From assembly GCA_947396885.1 (NCBI GenBank), contig OX377202.1, positions 64,762,643-64,826,642 on the forward strand: 64,000 nucleotides of DNA, given 5' to 3'. Positions 12,030 through 22,592 of this stretch are shown here, in pieces. Below the pieces are notes generated by a model. It ran no database searches. It worked only from the letters and a program-made list of their open reading frames with translations, and had not been told where the DNA came from. The DNA is from Heligmosomoides polygyrus polygyrus (Eukaryota; Nematoda; Chromadorea; Rhabditida; Heligmosomidae). Within the stretch, counting starts at the first letter, position 1; each line of letters begins with the position of its first letter. A program made the position numbers and the translations under genes.

Positions 12030-12225
12030 AACGACTGCCCCACCAAAGCCCAGAAATTTCCGTGGGATCTATCCATAGTGACATCATTGCAGCTGAAAAG
12101 CATGAATAAAGGATATAAGCCCTGGAAGACTTGTTGACCTGGAGGGGAAATCCGAACCAAGAGCATTGAGTCGGACAGCATGCGACAGGCGGCACTTCCG
12201 ACTGCACTACCACGTGCTTTTGAGA
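12030..12225 (-). mobile_element. Diverged tRNA-derived SINE copy
   Basis: Reading the minus strand from about 12225, the order 'agtgcagtcggaag', then 'gcatgctgtccgactcaatg', then 'ggttcggatttcccc' follows the A-box/B-box head of the SINE at 23374-23673. The body and tail are strongly diverged. It lies inside the inner hAT-like element. Confidence 0.6.
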
Positions 12226-12427
12226 AAAAAACACCAACAGGAATGTTAAAAGTGACTTATCTGACATGTGACATGGACAGTGTTACAACTGCCGACCTAC
12301 CATTGGAGAAAGAATGGCTTAAAAGTAGTTTTAATTTTTGTTGTTTGTTCGTTATCCGTTTTTCCGTTATCCGGCCATTTTTGGGCAAAATTATCCGTTA
12401 ATTTTATTATCCGCTCATCCCTGGTAT

Positions 12428-12655
12428 AGGCTTACAGGCAGCATTGGAAAGATTAGCCATGCAATGGACTCCGCCAGGAAAACGAACTAGAGGACGCCCA
12501 AGAAACACGTGGCGTCGCACGCTCATGAATGACCTAAAGGTTATGAATATTTCTAGGCAGGAGTGCGAAGAAATAGCCCAAGACAGGCAGCGGTGGAAAG
12601 ACCTCGTCGCTCTATGCGCTCAACAGCACGGGAGGGACTAAGTACTAAGTAAGTA
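12428..12655 (+). mobile_element. RTE 3' fragment inserted in a hAT terminus
   Basis: A 228-bp plus-strand remnant of an RTE-type element. It encodes the typical last part of the ORF (12444-12641: 'PPGKRTRGRPRNTWRRTL', 'DRQRWKDLVALCAQQHGRD', stop). A short (TAAG)-type tail follows ('actaagtactaagtaagta'). It is flanked by a perfect 12-bp duplication, 'catccctggtat', at 12416-12427 and 12656-12667. That duplication comprises the last 8 bp of the hAT-like element plus 4 bp of its target duplication, so this insertion is younger than the hAT-like insertion. It belongs to a different RTE subfamily from the copy at 6144-7534. Confidence 0.9.
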
Positions 12656-13140
12656 CATCCCTGGTATGCATGGTATTAACAAAAAGCCTGCATCGTTTGA
12701 ATATTCACTAAATTCCTAACTTACTACTATTTTTAGCTTGCGTATTAGTCTTGGAATTAGCAGAATTAACTGCGAAAAATTCGCTGTCAAAACTAAAAAT
12801 TAAAAAATCGTTTCACTACTGACCAATGCGTCGATTTCCTGCTTAAGCCTGCAGTTGGAAGGTTTCGAAAACTTTATAATATTGCTCTACTATTTAATGA
12901 CTCCCCGCGCTCGCTCGGGCTACCCTTCGCCAGCTCCATTTCCTCTCCGAGAACTTGCAGCATCGTATGCGGATTAGATAGGGCGAATACGATCAACTCA
13001 ATCGCGCCACCGGAAATGGAGATCAAAACTGTCAAGACCAGTTCGACCTTTTCTTGGAAGGCTACGCGCTCGATTTTGCCGCACTTTTTACGCCAATTTG
13101 CTCAGCCCTATAAAGCACAGTGGAAACCGATAGAGAAATT

Positions 13141-13338
13141 GGTACATGTCGCAAGGGTGAGCAGCATGGTTGGTGGGAGCGTGCCAGCCAATAATAACCA
13201 GAGCATAGACCGAACATATGCCAGCCGATCAGGGTACCGACTGTACACGCCCTTTCTGAATGACGTGCCGATTCAATGCGGTCTGATTGGATGGGGCGTT
13301 CCTATCTCACAATGCTGCACGTCTTCGCAACATATAAC
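13141..13338. mobile_element. Palindromic MITE, copy 1 (about 200 bp)
   Basis: Begins 'ggtacatgtcgcaagggtga' and ends with the diverged complement 'cttcgcaacatataac'. The flanking 8-bp duplication has one mismatch (GAGAAATT 13133-13140, GAGACATT 13339-13346). It is homologous over most of its length to the better-preserved copy at 38097-38299, including 'accaatcagaccgcattgaat'-type text in opposite orientation. It carries no coding sequence. Confidence 0.8.
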
Positions 13339-13556
13339 GAGACATTAGTGGGTTATCCTTTCCACATGAGTGTAGCAAATTTCTAGACCCCGCTTCAATC
13401 ACGAATGATGTTCGATCGTGGATTTGCGTCAATTCTATTCGGTAGAGTTATCATGTATCAGTTACAAACAGAGTGACTCGACGTTATTACCAAACAGGAC
13501 GTGGAGCTAGAATACTCGTCTCTCTCTCTAAGAAATTGCTTCCAGTGTTCTTTTAT

Positions 13557-13750
13557 TATTTATTTATTTATTCAATACGCTGCATAAGGCAGTCATGAGA
13601 AAAATAAATACAAACAAAACACAGATTATGGGCTGAAATGAAACAACCTTCGGGAGTAGGAACACGATCTGCCTTGCTGGCTCTGGACCGGAAACGGAGG
13701 AGCCCAGCCTCCCCAGCCTAATAGGCAGGAACTTATTTTTTATATTGTAT
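13557..13750 (-). mobile_element. Probable LINE 3' end remnant
   Basis: On the minus strand the sequence runs through 'ctgccttatgcagcgtattg' into an (AATA)n tail at 13557-13573. This resembles the 3' ends of CR1/Jockey-type elements, compare the (AATA)n end of the intact LINE at about 57254. There is no coding portion, so the call rests on the tail style only. Confidence 0.4.
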
Positions 13751-14022
13751 TGCACTTGTCTCTCCTCTTGAACCTGTCCGGTTGCAAACGGGAGCCCTTA
13801 TAATATTGGAGAAATGGAAAAGTTAGTTAGCGAAGAGAAAAGTCATATTCGAGAAGCCCGTGAACAGGACGTATTGTACATCACAGTAGCATATCAGATC
13901 ATCAAAAATCTACTCTAAAGCGAAGTGGGAATAAGCTATAAGAGGGACCATTAGAGTGGGCACATCTTTTAGCCGTAAATCGTAAAATCGTAAATCGTAA
14001 ATCGTAATTACGCACACCCCTG

Positions 14023-15550
14023 GAGCCCACCCACCCTCTGTCGCATGTACGCGATTTATTCCCCGGAGTGCCCGTTCTTTACGTGGCGCGAAAGAGATCA
14101 TGAGGGTCCCAATCCGAAGGTGCTTAATGTGCAGAAACATAAGCGAAATTAATCGGTATTGCTCGACAGGTCGACACTGTTTTTCTAAAGAAATAGTACT
14201 CCTCCGAGTCCCATATTCACTCTCTCTGCCTCTCCCCCCATCCTCCTCGCTAATACTTCCTTACCCTATGTGCTGGCAAAGAAAGGGAGTGAGAGTCAAG
14301 CACGCACATGTGACACTGAGTCCCGACTCACGTGTCACCATGTTGCCACGATGTCTATGACACATCTGCACTTCGATACACGTGCCACGACTTCTGGGAG
14401 CCGTCTTCAAAAACCCTGTGCACGTTGGACGATATTAAAGGAAAATGCTGGCCCTGTTATTCCCCACACTCTAGTGGTCCATTTGCTGATCCCCTCTTCA
14501 CTGTTCCCCTCCTACTGGTCTTCCTTACTCGGAATCCCTACGCAAGTTGGACGACGTTTTCAGCACGTGTTCTGAATCGCACGTTGGACGACGTCATCAG
14601 CATCTCTTCTGAATCCTGTCGCACATTGATCGACGTCTAGGGCACGTCTTCTGAATCCCGTATCCGGTATCTTTCACCATCTCCCTTATCTCCACGTAGG
14701 GCGTGCACAAGCGTGTTAGGTGCGTGTTGACAGTGCAACTCAATACTGGATTTTCAGGGCCCCTAACTCCTTGAGTTTGTGGACTTTGCGGAAATGAAAC
14801 CCACCTCCCTACTATTTGAGGGGTAGAGATCCCCGCGGTGGTATTCATTTTCGCCATTCAGACATACGACTAAGATAGTTCCCCGGTAAGTTCCGGGGTT
14901 TTCTAGAAGCCATTATCAAATGTCGGGGGGAAGGGAACGGTGTCAACATGTATTCAGTGGTTTTCCTCCTTCAGAAGAAGGCACATGAATGTCGAAGTAT
15001 ATCAGAAATTGTCTAGCACAATTCACAAAATGGTAGACACACTAGTATCGAATACATTTTTAATTTTGTGCAGCACAAAGTGCGGTATGGGGCTGCTCTA
15101 CATACTGACCCCCCCCCCCCCCCCGACTGAATTTGGGCCTAGTGCTATACAATGCGAAATAGCGAAGTGCCGATCAGAGTACGTGCTTAATCCCTTCTCT
15201 TCCCTAGTCCCCGCCCTTCCCGACCTCCGGCAGCGTAACATGATATTTGGAGAAAAAGATGCCAAGATCGACGTAACATCAGCAGCGTATTAAATGTATT
15301 CAACGTCATTACGACACAATTCCACAGTGAGGAACGAAAACGTATGAACTTTGCGGACACCGGATTGTTGAATGATTCCGATAAGGGCAATTTTGATACC
15401 CTGGACTTTTGGATGATTCGGATAAGGGTGATTTCGCGGGGGCCGGATAATTGGATGATTCGGATCGGGATATCCGAAAATGATTCATTCGGATCCAATG
15501 TATAGAGGGTAGTCGATGAACGTTTTGTATCTATAGTCTCTACAAGCATT
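14023..15550. repeat. Decayed dispersed repeat, copy 2
   Basis: Continuation of the repeat interrupted by the outer hAT-like element; for landmarks see 7870-9320. It contains the same degenerate 'acgttggacgacgtcatcag' minisatellite (14345-14660), a poly-C run at about 15107-15124, and a 'gattcggataagggtgattt' block at 15360-15480. A segment matching 'cagacatacgactaaga' at 14858-14875 is in inverted orientation relative to copy 1 (about 9206-9222), indicating rearrangement. No gene is seen. Confidence 0.55.
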
Positions 15551-15869
15551 TTAATATCCTCGCCCGGCTATAACGAATGATGATTCTGTGAATATTTCAC
15601 ACCATTCAAAAATGTTGAATTTTTTCAGCATCGCATCACTATATTAGCGGAACAATGACGGGTAGACTTATAGTTGGTGTGCTCAATCCGTGCTGAGTAG
15701 TAATAAATATCTTTAGAATAGTAGCCTCTCTTCTTGACCCTTTACTGGCCCACTCGACGTAGTTAAGGTGTTCCCTCTGTGGAAGCAATGACATAGATGA
15801 CAGCTACAAATGGTGATGAGAAGTTACTACTTCGGCGAAGCCGTTGAGAAGCTATCAGTGCGGCCGACA

Positions 15870-17410
15870 ACAGATCTAACGAATTAACGGCATTTTTCGT
15901 TAAAATTTGGATTACCGAGTTAACGGAAATTTTTAGGAATTTAACGAAATTTTAACTTAATTTTTAATGGACTTTTTCTCTCAGTGAGTTTTTCACATCT
16001 ACCCTTAGTGTTCATAAACGTAGTAGGTCTCATCCCCCGATTAGGACTGTTCCTAAAAAACTATTGAAATTAGCAGGAACATTTTAACGTTTTCATTAAT
16101 TTGTTTTGAATTTTTGGAAATATTGCATTTTGGAGGCGAGTGTAGCGCAGTCGCAGGAGGTGCCGGCAGTCGCGTGCACCCGATACCAGGTTCCTGGTTT
16201 CGGGCTTCTCAATTTTCTCCAATTTCCGTATAGCACATTTTGGTTTGAAGAACGGTATTATAGTACTTCTGCAAATTGGCCGAAAAACTCGAAAGACCTA
16301 AGGGAAATTTCTTGCTAGAACTATAGCTGCACCTTCAAAGATATAAATGTTTCATGCAACAGACCGCATGTAAAACACCAGCTTTTGGATAACCACATAG
16401 ATAACCCCGTATAAAATAACTAACGAAAAGTGATTCTTAGCTTACTATGTCTTTATTTAATTTTGTTGCTTTTATGTACATATGTTCACCGCTTCAAGTG
16501 TATAGTGATTATGCTTCCCCCAACGAAAAATCCCAAGAGAGCCCTGGAAGAAGACAAAAGGTTAAGCAAAATCGTTGACGAGCATGACATGAAATTCAGT
16601 AAAAGGGAAGCAATGAGAGTACCAGCAGTCACGCTCCATCAGTTAGGCGGCGGTCAACGTTGCCTTGACGTAGTCCAGTAATCATCACCTGATGCTACTC
16701 GAAGAACCCGTCCGGCTTTCCGGAAGACTTGCGGAGAAGAAGGGTTATTCTTTCTCTGCTTCGCTTCTTACACTTATTTTATGCATTGTTTGCATTTCGC
16801 AGCGTTTTCTTCGCGCGTTCTATGCCTTTTCAGCCCCACTTATGTAATAAATACTGCAAAAAACTGTTAATTGGTTTTGTAGCAATCAAGCGTAGGAAAC
16901 GAACAAGAAAGTAAATATGAAATGACTGCATAGAAAAGTGAGATATGAGTGCGATATCTTCCGCCTTTTTCCACAGGCTCAAGTAAGGATTTCCTTGGAA
17001 TCGCAGTCGATAAGGTTCAGCAATTTAACGGAAATTTTGGTAGTTAAACTTCGTTAAAAAACTTTTGACGAAAAATGCAGGTAAATGCGGTAAATCGTTA
17101 ATCGCTAAACGCACACTCCTGTTCCACACCCTGTCGATAATTTGTTGCGAAAGGCTTGACTATTTCTCGGTGTTCGTTGATGTTGAACTGTTTATTTTAC
17201 ATTGCAGTGTTACACTGCATTCCTTGAACTCTGGCTGTTGACCTTGTGATGTTGAAACCGATAAGGTTTTCCTTGGATTTTTTCACCTGAAATAATGGTT
17301 TGCAGATAATTGTATTCTTTAGCGAAATTTAACCATTTAACGAAAATTTAGCGAAAATTTTCCGTTAAAAATTTCGTTAAAAAATTAACGCACAGAACTT
17401 TGTGTGCATC
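15870..17410. repeat. Possible hAT-like element(s) with CGTTAACGG subterminal repeats
   Basis: Runs of 'gttaacggaaattt', 'cgttaaaa' and 'ttaacgaaa' lie at 15880-15965, 17020-17110 and 17320-17395. 15870-15915 is partly complementary to 17060-17121 ('gcatttttcgt' in both), and the latter ends 'aacgcacactcctg', like a hAT terminus. I found no matching target duplication, so boundaries and family are uncertain; 17320-17410 may be a second end. Confidence 0.4.
16134..16207 (+). mobile_element. SINE head fragment
   Basis: Plus-strand copy of only the tRNA-like head of the window's SINE: 'tgtagcgcagtcgcaggagg' (A box) through 'cgtgcacccgataccagg' to 'ttcctggtttcggg' (B-box region). The body and tail are missing. 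Confidence 0.65.
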
Positions 17411-17802
17411 CCTACTTGGCAGTTTGCGCGATAATGTACAGATCACTGGGAGAAGAGGACTATAGAGTATAAAAGTAGTGCAGATGCCTGCAGCTTGATG
17501 CTGTTACTTCTGCATTAGAAAATCGTGTGAAATGTAAGTCGACCGTCAGAAGTCCCTAATGGCAAGGATTACATGTGACCAAGCTCCCCATGATGTTGCG
17601 CATCACCACTTGCGCCCTGATCAGGAGTCACCAAAAGACAAGCACTCGCAGTGTAATTCCCCGCCGAACACGAACCGAATTGTTACCGGTGGAGCGAGCG
17701 ACGAAGAAAACTGCTACGGGACAGCGCAACAGTGCCGATGCGGACCGATTAGTCGCTGGTTAGCGATGTCTTAACCGGCTAATCACACCAGCAGCAACGC
17801 AA
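17411..17802. other. No recognisable feature
   Basis: Short overlapping open frames at 17559-17774 have no family resemblance that I recognise and no splice context that I trust. Confidence 0.35.
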
Positions 17803-17846
17803 TCCCATTGCACAATCAGAAGGCCACCTCTGATTGTGCAATGGGA
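17803..17846. repeat. Perfect 18-bp hairpin
   Basis: Arms 17803-17820 and 17829-17846 ('tcccattgcacaatcaga' and exact complement) around an 8-nt loop. It is isolated, with no recognisable element around it. Confidence 0.85.
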
Positions 17847-19334
17847 GACTACACGGAAGCTGACTATGAGGAGAGGTAAAAAGTGAAGAGAGAGCTGTGC
17901 CACTTCCCGTTATTCCTGTAGCTGTTGCTGCACGTGATATTGCTCAAATTTAAAAGTGAGCACTAGTAGCCATATCCTTTACGTCACAATATCGTGTACT
18001 ACAGTTCTATCCTATTGTTAAGGCCTAAGCACGTTGCAGGTGAAAAAGGCATGTCTCTGCACCGCATCAACAGGCATCCAGGCACAACTGGTAACCTTGG
18101 GTCTGAGTGGTATTGGCAACAGAATATTATATACAGTAGCCTACCTCTAGAGAATATAGCCATGCTTAGCAATTGCACAGCTTGAGTATATTGTGGATGG
18201 TTTGGAACAAAACTGCATGTTGGGTGTTGTCTATCATCGTACCTACGGAAGTAAGCGGCCCTGTATGGTCCAGGACTAGCCTGAGAGCAAAAGTAGTAGC
18301 CGAACATCCTTGAAAATCCCAATGGCTCATCTGTTCTTAAGCCAAGTCTAACGAGGGAGTGATTCCAGCCACTGCTGAACATTGGATGTAGACCAAGATG
18401 GATGGATGAGGTCCAGCGCCTGATCACAAATGCGTAGGTTACATTTGCGAAGTGACATCCTGAGCGAGCTCTGATCTGCTAACCTTTACCTGAATGTGAA
18501 TGGCGACATAAAATCCTTTGCAGTTGTAGGTTTTCAATCCTGCTCATTCTGATTTCTCTTTTACGGAACGATGTTCGATACTGTCGCTCTCAAGGGATTT
18601 GCCATTGAACGCAGAGGGGAATGTAAGAAGCGTAGCTCATGAGCAGAGTATTTCTTTTGTAAACTCCTTTTAGCGTTCTTCTACCAGTGTTGAGGAAAGC
18701 TGCTGCATGGATAGCTGATTTGAATACGTTTTGCAGTTTCTTCATTTGTAGCCTGCGGCACATTCCCATGTTCAAGCTCTTCGGTGACTGAAGATGAAGT
18801 TGTGAAATATGCACAAATTTTGCCTCGTGTCTTAAATGCTTGAGATGGTGATTACATCCACCTTTGAAATGTTGGTCAATCATGGTAGGTTATGGAGAGG
18901 ATTAGTGAGCATGAAGGGGTGATGATCAGCGATGTCGAGAAACACTGTGTGTAAAAGGTTCTTTGTAGTACTATCAAGAGTCTGGCTTCCATTATTACTT
19001 CCTTTATTATAGCTGTGAAATCCAGTATTACCTTCACTACCGCTCGATCTTCAAACAGTCTAACAGACATGAAAGCACCCATTGTTTACTCCATTGCCTG
19101 CAGAAAATAAGAATAAAGGTTCCTCTAAAGATAAATCACAATATGCAACAGTTTACATACACACCGCTGGAAAGCGAACCCATGAGCTATCTTCTGCGAA
19201 TCAGAACCATTAACAACCACTCGGACCGATCGCAATGAAAAGCTGTGCCGATGCATAGGTCAACATTGCTATTCCTAGGTCTCCACTCAGGTTTGCATGG
19301 AAAGCTGAAAGTTTTCTTTGGAAAGGGAAGAAAA
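17847..19334. other. No gene recognised
   Basis: The longest open frame (minus strand, 17999-18427) contains a plausible-looking stretch ('RMFGYYFCSQASPGPYRAAY') but no domain I recognise. It could be an exon of an unknown gene or chance. Confidence 0.3.
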
Positions 19335-19534
19335 NNNNNNNNNNNNNNNNNNNNNNNNNNNNNNNNNNNNNNNNNNNNNNNNNNNNNNNNNNNNNNNNNN
19401 NNNNNNNNNNNNNNNNNNNNNNNNNNNNNNNNNNNNNNNNNNNNNNNNNNNNNNNNNNNNNNNNNNNNNNNNNNNNNNNNNNNNNNNNNNNNNNNNNNNN
19501 NNNNNNNNNNNNNNNNNNNNNNNNNNNNNNNNNN
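19335..19534. other. Assembly gap (200 N)
   Basis: A run of exactly 200 N, probably a nominal-length scaffold gap. The bases on either side are the same: 'gaaagggaagaaaa' ends the left contig (19321-19334) and begins the right contig (19535-19548). The two contig ends may therefore overlap, making the true gap small or absent. Confidence 0.97.
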
Positions 19535-21128
19535 GAAAGGGAAGAAAAAGGGAGAATTTTACCATAAACACTGAAAACCAGTAAATCGTTAACGAACTGA
19601 TATCTCGAGATTATCGAAAATGTGCGTGCACGTCTATCAGATAGCAGTGTTTTCAAGTTCTCCTTTGCGTCTGAATCCATGAAGGCATTAAAATATATGC
19701 ACCGCTCCAACAAACCCTCCCGATTCCATGTGCGATGCTTCGATGTTGATGTTATTAATTTCTGGGTGGGTGACTATCACTCACGATGCAAGTGCTACTT
19801 AAAATGAATGTCTTTTCTGGCAAAAAAAGCTGTGCAGGTGTTGAACACGGCGCTCAACAAGTCAAGATATGGCTATTCCTCCCTTTCAAACAGCGTTCAC
19901 ACTTCCGAATGAGAAGTTTTATGCTTCATGGACTGCGACGCCTCGGAAACTTCGGCATTACTTTGACACTCGTCTATCAGACACACTGCATTTGACTACT
20001 TTCAGCAAGGAAGGTGAGTAAGAGCAAATAAAACTGCAGTGCGCTTAATTGGTCACTTGATCAAGGTTCTCCCTATGTTCATTCGGTGCCGCGTTGCCAG
20101 TAAATGCTGCGTGAAGGAGTACGGAAGTCAAGAATGCGAGGGCGCCGAAGTGAATTAAGTCGTTAGGTATGTGTAGAGGAAGAGAGTCCGCCTTCCATAT
20201 GCTCCCAAGCGTTGAGTCTGAATCGTCATCTCCAATCTACCCGTCGGTAGATTTGGAAGAGCACGGAGTTTTGCGACATGGGCTCATCACTGCTTTAACT
20301 AGATACAGGAACCTGGCGATCTGCAAACGCTGAGCGCCTGCTGAACAGAAACGGCGTCTGATTGCATTGCAGCCTGACCTTCGATGGCAGTGGTTCCGCA
20401 GTTGATAATATGCACAGACAGTAGCTGCGGTTTGAGCAGAACAAGAAGCCAGGACACCTCGGACAAAATACGGCTATATACAGTGGCATGAATAGGCATG
20501 GGATGAACCTAAGGAATCGTTTCATCTCAAGCAGTCGCACGCTTTACGATTCTCTTCGAGTAGGCGCGAAAGCACTAGCAGATTCGACTGGGCCTTCAAT
20601 TCTCAATACACCTTTTGCATGGACGGACAAAACGAACTTCGCTTTGGGATAACAGTAGTTTATAGACTTAGAAGTGCAAAAGAAACTGGACATTAGACTT
20701 CGCTTTGCCTCAATTACAGCTGTCACAATAGAGTTCCTTGCTGAAAGATTGACTCACTACTTACGATTAGGGCAGAAATCGTTCAAAAAATAACAGAGCG
20801 TCGAAGATTAAGAATGGTGTTCTTCAGAATATTCATTCTTCATTGAATAGAACTTAATGTGATGAATATGAATAGCCTGCAGTGATCTTTGCTTCTCCTC
20901 GTTCAGGATGCAACTGGTCCCAGTACGGCGCAATTGATGCATCGACACTTTGTTTGGGAAATGGATGCACACCTTTTGAAGAAGGATCCAAACAACTAGT
21001 CAGGATTACCGTTGCATAATCTGCCTGTGTTTGCTTATCAAATCAGCAATCGCCGCTTGTAGGAGCGGCGCTTTCCACTTTCGCTAGTGGGGGTAACCTT
21101 GAGTTTCGCGAAATATCGAACTGCATAA
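19535..21128. other. No gene recognised upstream of collagen A
   Basis: No coding sequence or repeat that I can support. This region may contain distal regulatory DNA for the collagen gene, but no specific site is claimed. Confidence 0.35.
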
Positions 21129-21188
21129 GCCGAATTATGCGTAGTAATGCGAGAGAAAACCGTTCACCGACGGGCGGAGATAAGGCGG

Positions 21189-21195
21189 TATAAAA
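21189..21195 (+). promoter_or_regulatory. TATA box of collagen gene A
   Basis: TATAAAA, 30 nt before the ATG at 21225, preceded by a 'gggcgg' box at about 21174. The spacing leaves only a few bases of 5' UTR if transcription starts about 30 nt downstream. There is no T-rich splice acceptor before the ATG, so trans-splicing at this site looks unlikely. The same arrangement is found in the other two copies. Confidence 0.75.
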
Positions 21196-21224
21196 GCGGC
21201 GAACAGCGCCTATTTGGAACGACC

Positions 21225-22164
21225 ATGACTGGCGACGTTAAGCAGTGGGAATCCGAGGCGCTCTCGCTTCGGCGAGTCGCCTTCTTCGGCGTGGCCCTCT
21301 CGACTGTGGCCACCCTCGTCTGCGTGATTTCTGTGCCCATGCTCTACAACTACATGCAGCACATGCAGTCGGTCATGCAGAACGAAGTCGACTTCTGCAA
21401 GTCACGCTCCGGAAACATCTGGAGAGAGGTCACTCGCACCCAGGTACTGTTTGTGTTCCTTCCCTTCTTTCTCATTCATTCTGCTGTCCTTCACTAAACG
21501 CTAGCCTGTTTAGGTTCTCGCCAAAGTCACCGAGGGATCCATCAGGACAGCCCGTCAGGCTGGCGGTGGTGGATGCTGCGGATGCGGAGTCTCACCGGCT
21601 GGACCACCTGGACCACCCGGACAAGATGGAGCCCCAGGACAGGATGGAGCTCCTGGAGGCCCTGGAAAGGACGGACCCGATGGGCCAGAAGCCACACCCG
21701 GCCCACAAGTCGAGCCATGCTTCGACTGTCCTGCTGGCCCACCGGGACCACCTGGAAACCCAGGAGGCGCTGGAACTCCTGGAAATCCAGGATCGGATGG
21801 ACAGCCAGGAGGAGCCGGAAACCCAGGAGCAGCTGGAGGACCCGGACCAATGGGACCACCCGGTAGCGATGGTCAGCCAGGAAACGCAGGAGCTCCAGGA
21901 GCCCCCGGACAAGTCCGACAGGTTCCCGGCACAGCTGGACCACCTGGACCACCTGGACCACAAGGACCACCCGGACCTGACGGAAACCCTGGATCTCCAG
22001 GAAACCCAGGACAAGACGGTGGACCTGGAGCGCCAGGAGATGACGGTAAGCCCGGAGGCCCAGGAAACGATGGAGGTCCCGGAGAGGACGGATCAGATGG
22101 AGAACCAGGAGGCTCAGGAGGTTGCGACCATTGCCCTCCTCCTCGCACTGCTCCAGGGTATTAA
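21225..22164 (+). CDS. Cuticle collagen A (two exons, 289 aa)
   Basis: Exon 1 is 21225-21443 and exon 2 is 21514-22164, joined in phase 0 across a 70-bp GT-AG intron. The product is a nematode cuticle collagen, secreted by the hypodermis and assembled as a trimer in the exoskeleton. Residues about 18-41 form a hydrophobic signal/anchor block within the Col_cuticle_N region. R84-T-A-R87 is a furin/BLI-4-type cleavage site. C94, C95 and C97 precede the first Gly-X-Y block, a CFDC pair separates it from the main block, and the chain ends with [13 protein letters not shown]. The main block has one break (GQVRQVPG). The length is normal for the family. It resembles the C. elegans col-12/col-19 type tail, but no orthologue is assigned. 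Long open frames in other phases are by-products of the Gly-Pro codon repeats. Confidence 0.95.
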
Positions 22165-22592
22165 GCTCCTCTGGGCTTATTCATTTCTCAGGAGATGGAA
22201 TATCGAACAGAGTAGTTTCGAAAATAAAGAGATTCTTAATCATCGGTGTATGTTCAGTCACATTGCGATTCAAGAGTGTTTCAACTCCTAAACTACACAT
22301 CATCCAGTCGAGCAGATTGGAAGTTAATTTTAAAATGGAGACTCTTCTAGCTTTCTTCAAAAATCTGCTGTTGCTAGATGCAAATAGAGCAGTGAGACTA
22401 GATTCAAGGAATGCAACAACTGAAAACTCTCCTAGCTAGCATTTTGCCAAGCATTTAAGCCTAGGAGCGATAAAATTTTGAATTTTCACCTACAAAAAAT
22501 ACAGATCCGAAAGGTTCAGCCATAATTTTGTTTTATTTCGTGTTGAGCAAGCGACATTTATAAAAACCATTTCTTCTTGGAAAGCGGGGTTG
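22165..22592 (+). other. 3' UTR and flank of collagen A, shared with copy C
   Basis: The polyadenylation signal AATAAA is at 22223-22228, about 60 nt after the stop. The following sequence matches the flank of collagen C (54903-55330) with only a handful of differences up to 'aaagcggggttg', then stops matching abruptly. Collagen B shares only the first 120-130 bp. Confidence 0.85.

Larger units (their letters stand above)
10211..12663. mobile_element. Inner hAT-like element with perfect 8-bp target duplication
   Basis: Terminal inverted repeats CAGGGATGAGCGGATTAA (10211) and its near complement, ending CATCCCTG. Subterminal runs of CGTTATCCG occur at both ends (10228-10310, 12348-12400). The target duplication GTATGCAT is exact: 10203-10210 and 12664-12671. 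The right terminus is present twice, because an RTE tail inserted exactly there and duplicated 12 bp (see 12428-12655). No transposase is present, so the element is non-autonomous. CAGGG termini, an 8-bp duplication and subterminal repeats all fit the hAT superfamily. Confidence 0.88.
9867..14022. mobile_element. Outer hAT-like element, non-autonomous, containing nested insertions
   Basis: Terminal inverted repeats 'AGGGGTGTGCGTAA' at 9868 and its complement ending at 14022. An 8-bp target duplication flanks it with one mismatch (AAGCCCAC 9859-9866, GAGCCCAC 14023-14030). Both ends carry subterminal runs of GTAAATCG (9900-9960 and 13975-14010), a hAT-family habit. The interrupted target is the second copy of the repeat at 7.87 kb: its two halves join cleanly across the element. 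No transposase is recognisable. Its interior holds a second hAT-like element, a palindromic MITE and a LINE tail. Confidence 0.75.

Noticed and set aside
15860..17125. A complete third hAT-like element from 15869 to 17121
   Set aside because: Ends are partly complementary, but the 8 bases outside each end do not match, and a second block of the same repeats continues to 17410.
18000..18430. A conserved protein-coding exon on the minus strand
   Set aside because: Part of the translation looks protein-like, but I recognise no domain and the frame continues into unconvincing sequence without splice support.
19210..19713. Open frames spanning the N gap
   Set aside because: They are open only because N codons are not stops.
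21245..22291. Long open frames in the other phases and on the opposite strand of all three collagens (up to 348 codons)
   Set aside because: They are produced by the regular GGN-CCN-NNN codon pattern of the Gly-X-Y blocks, run through the intron and past the stop, and encode low-complexity peptides.
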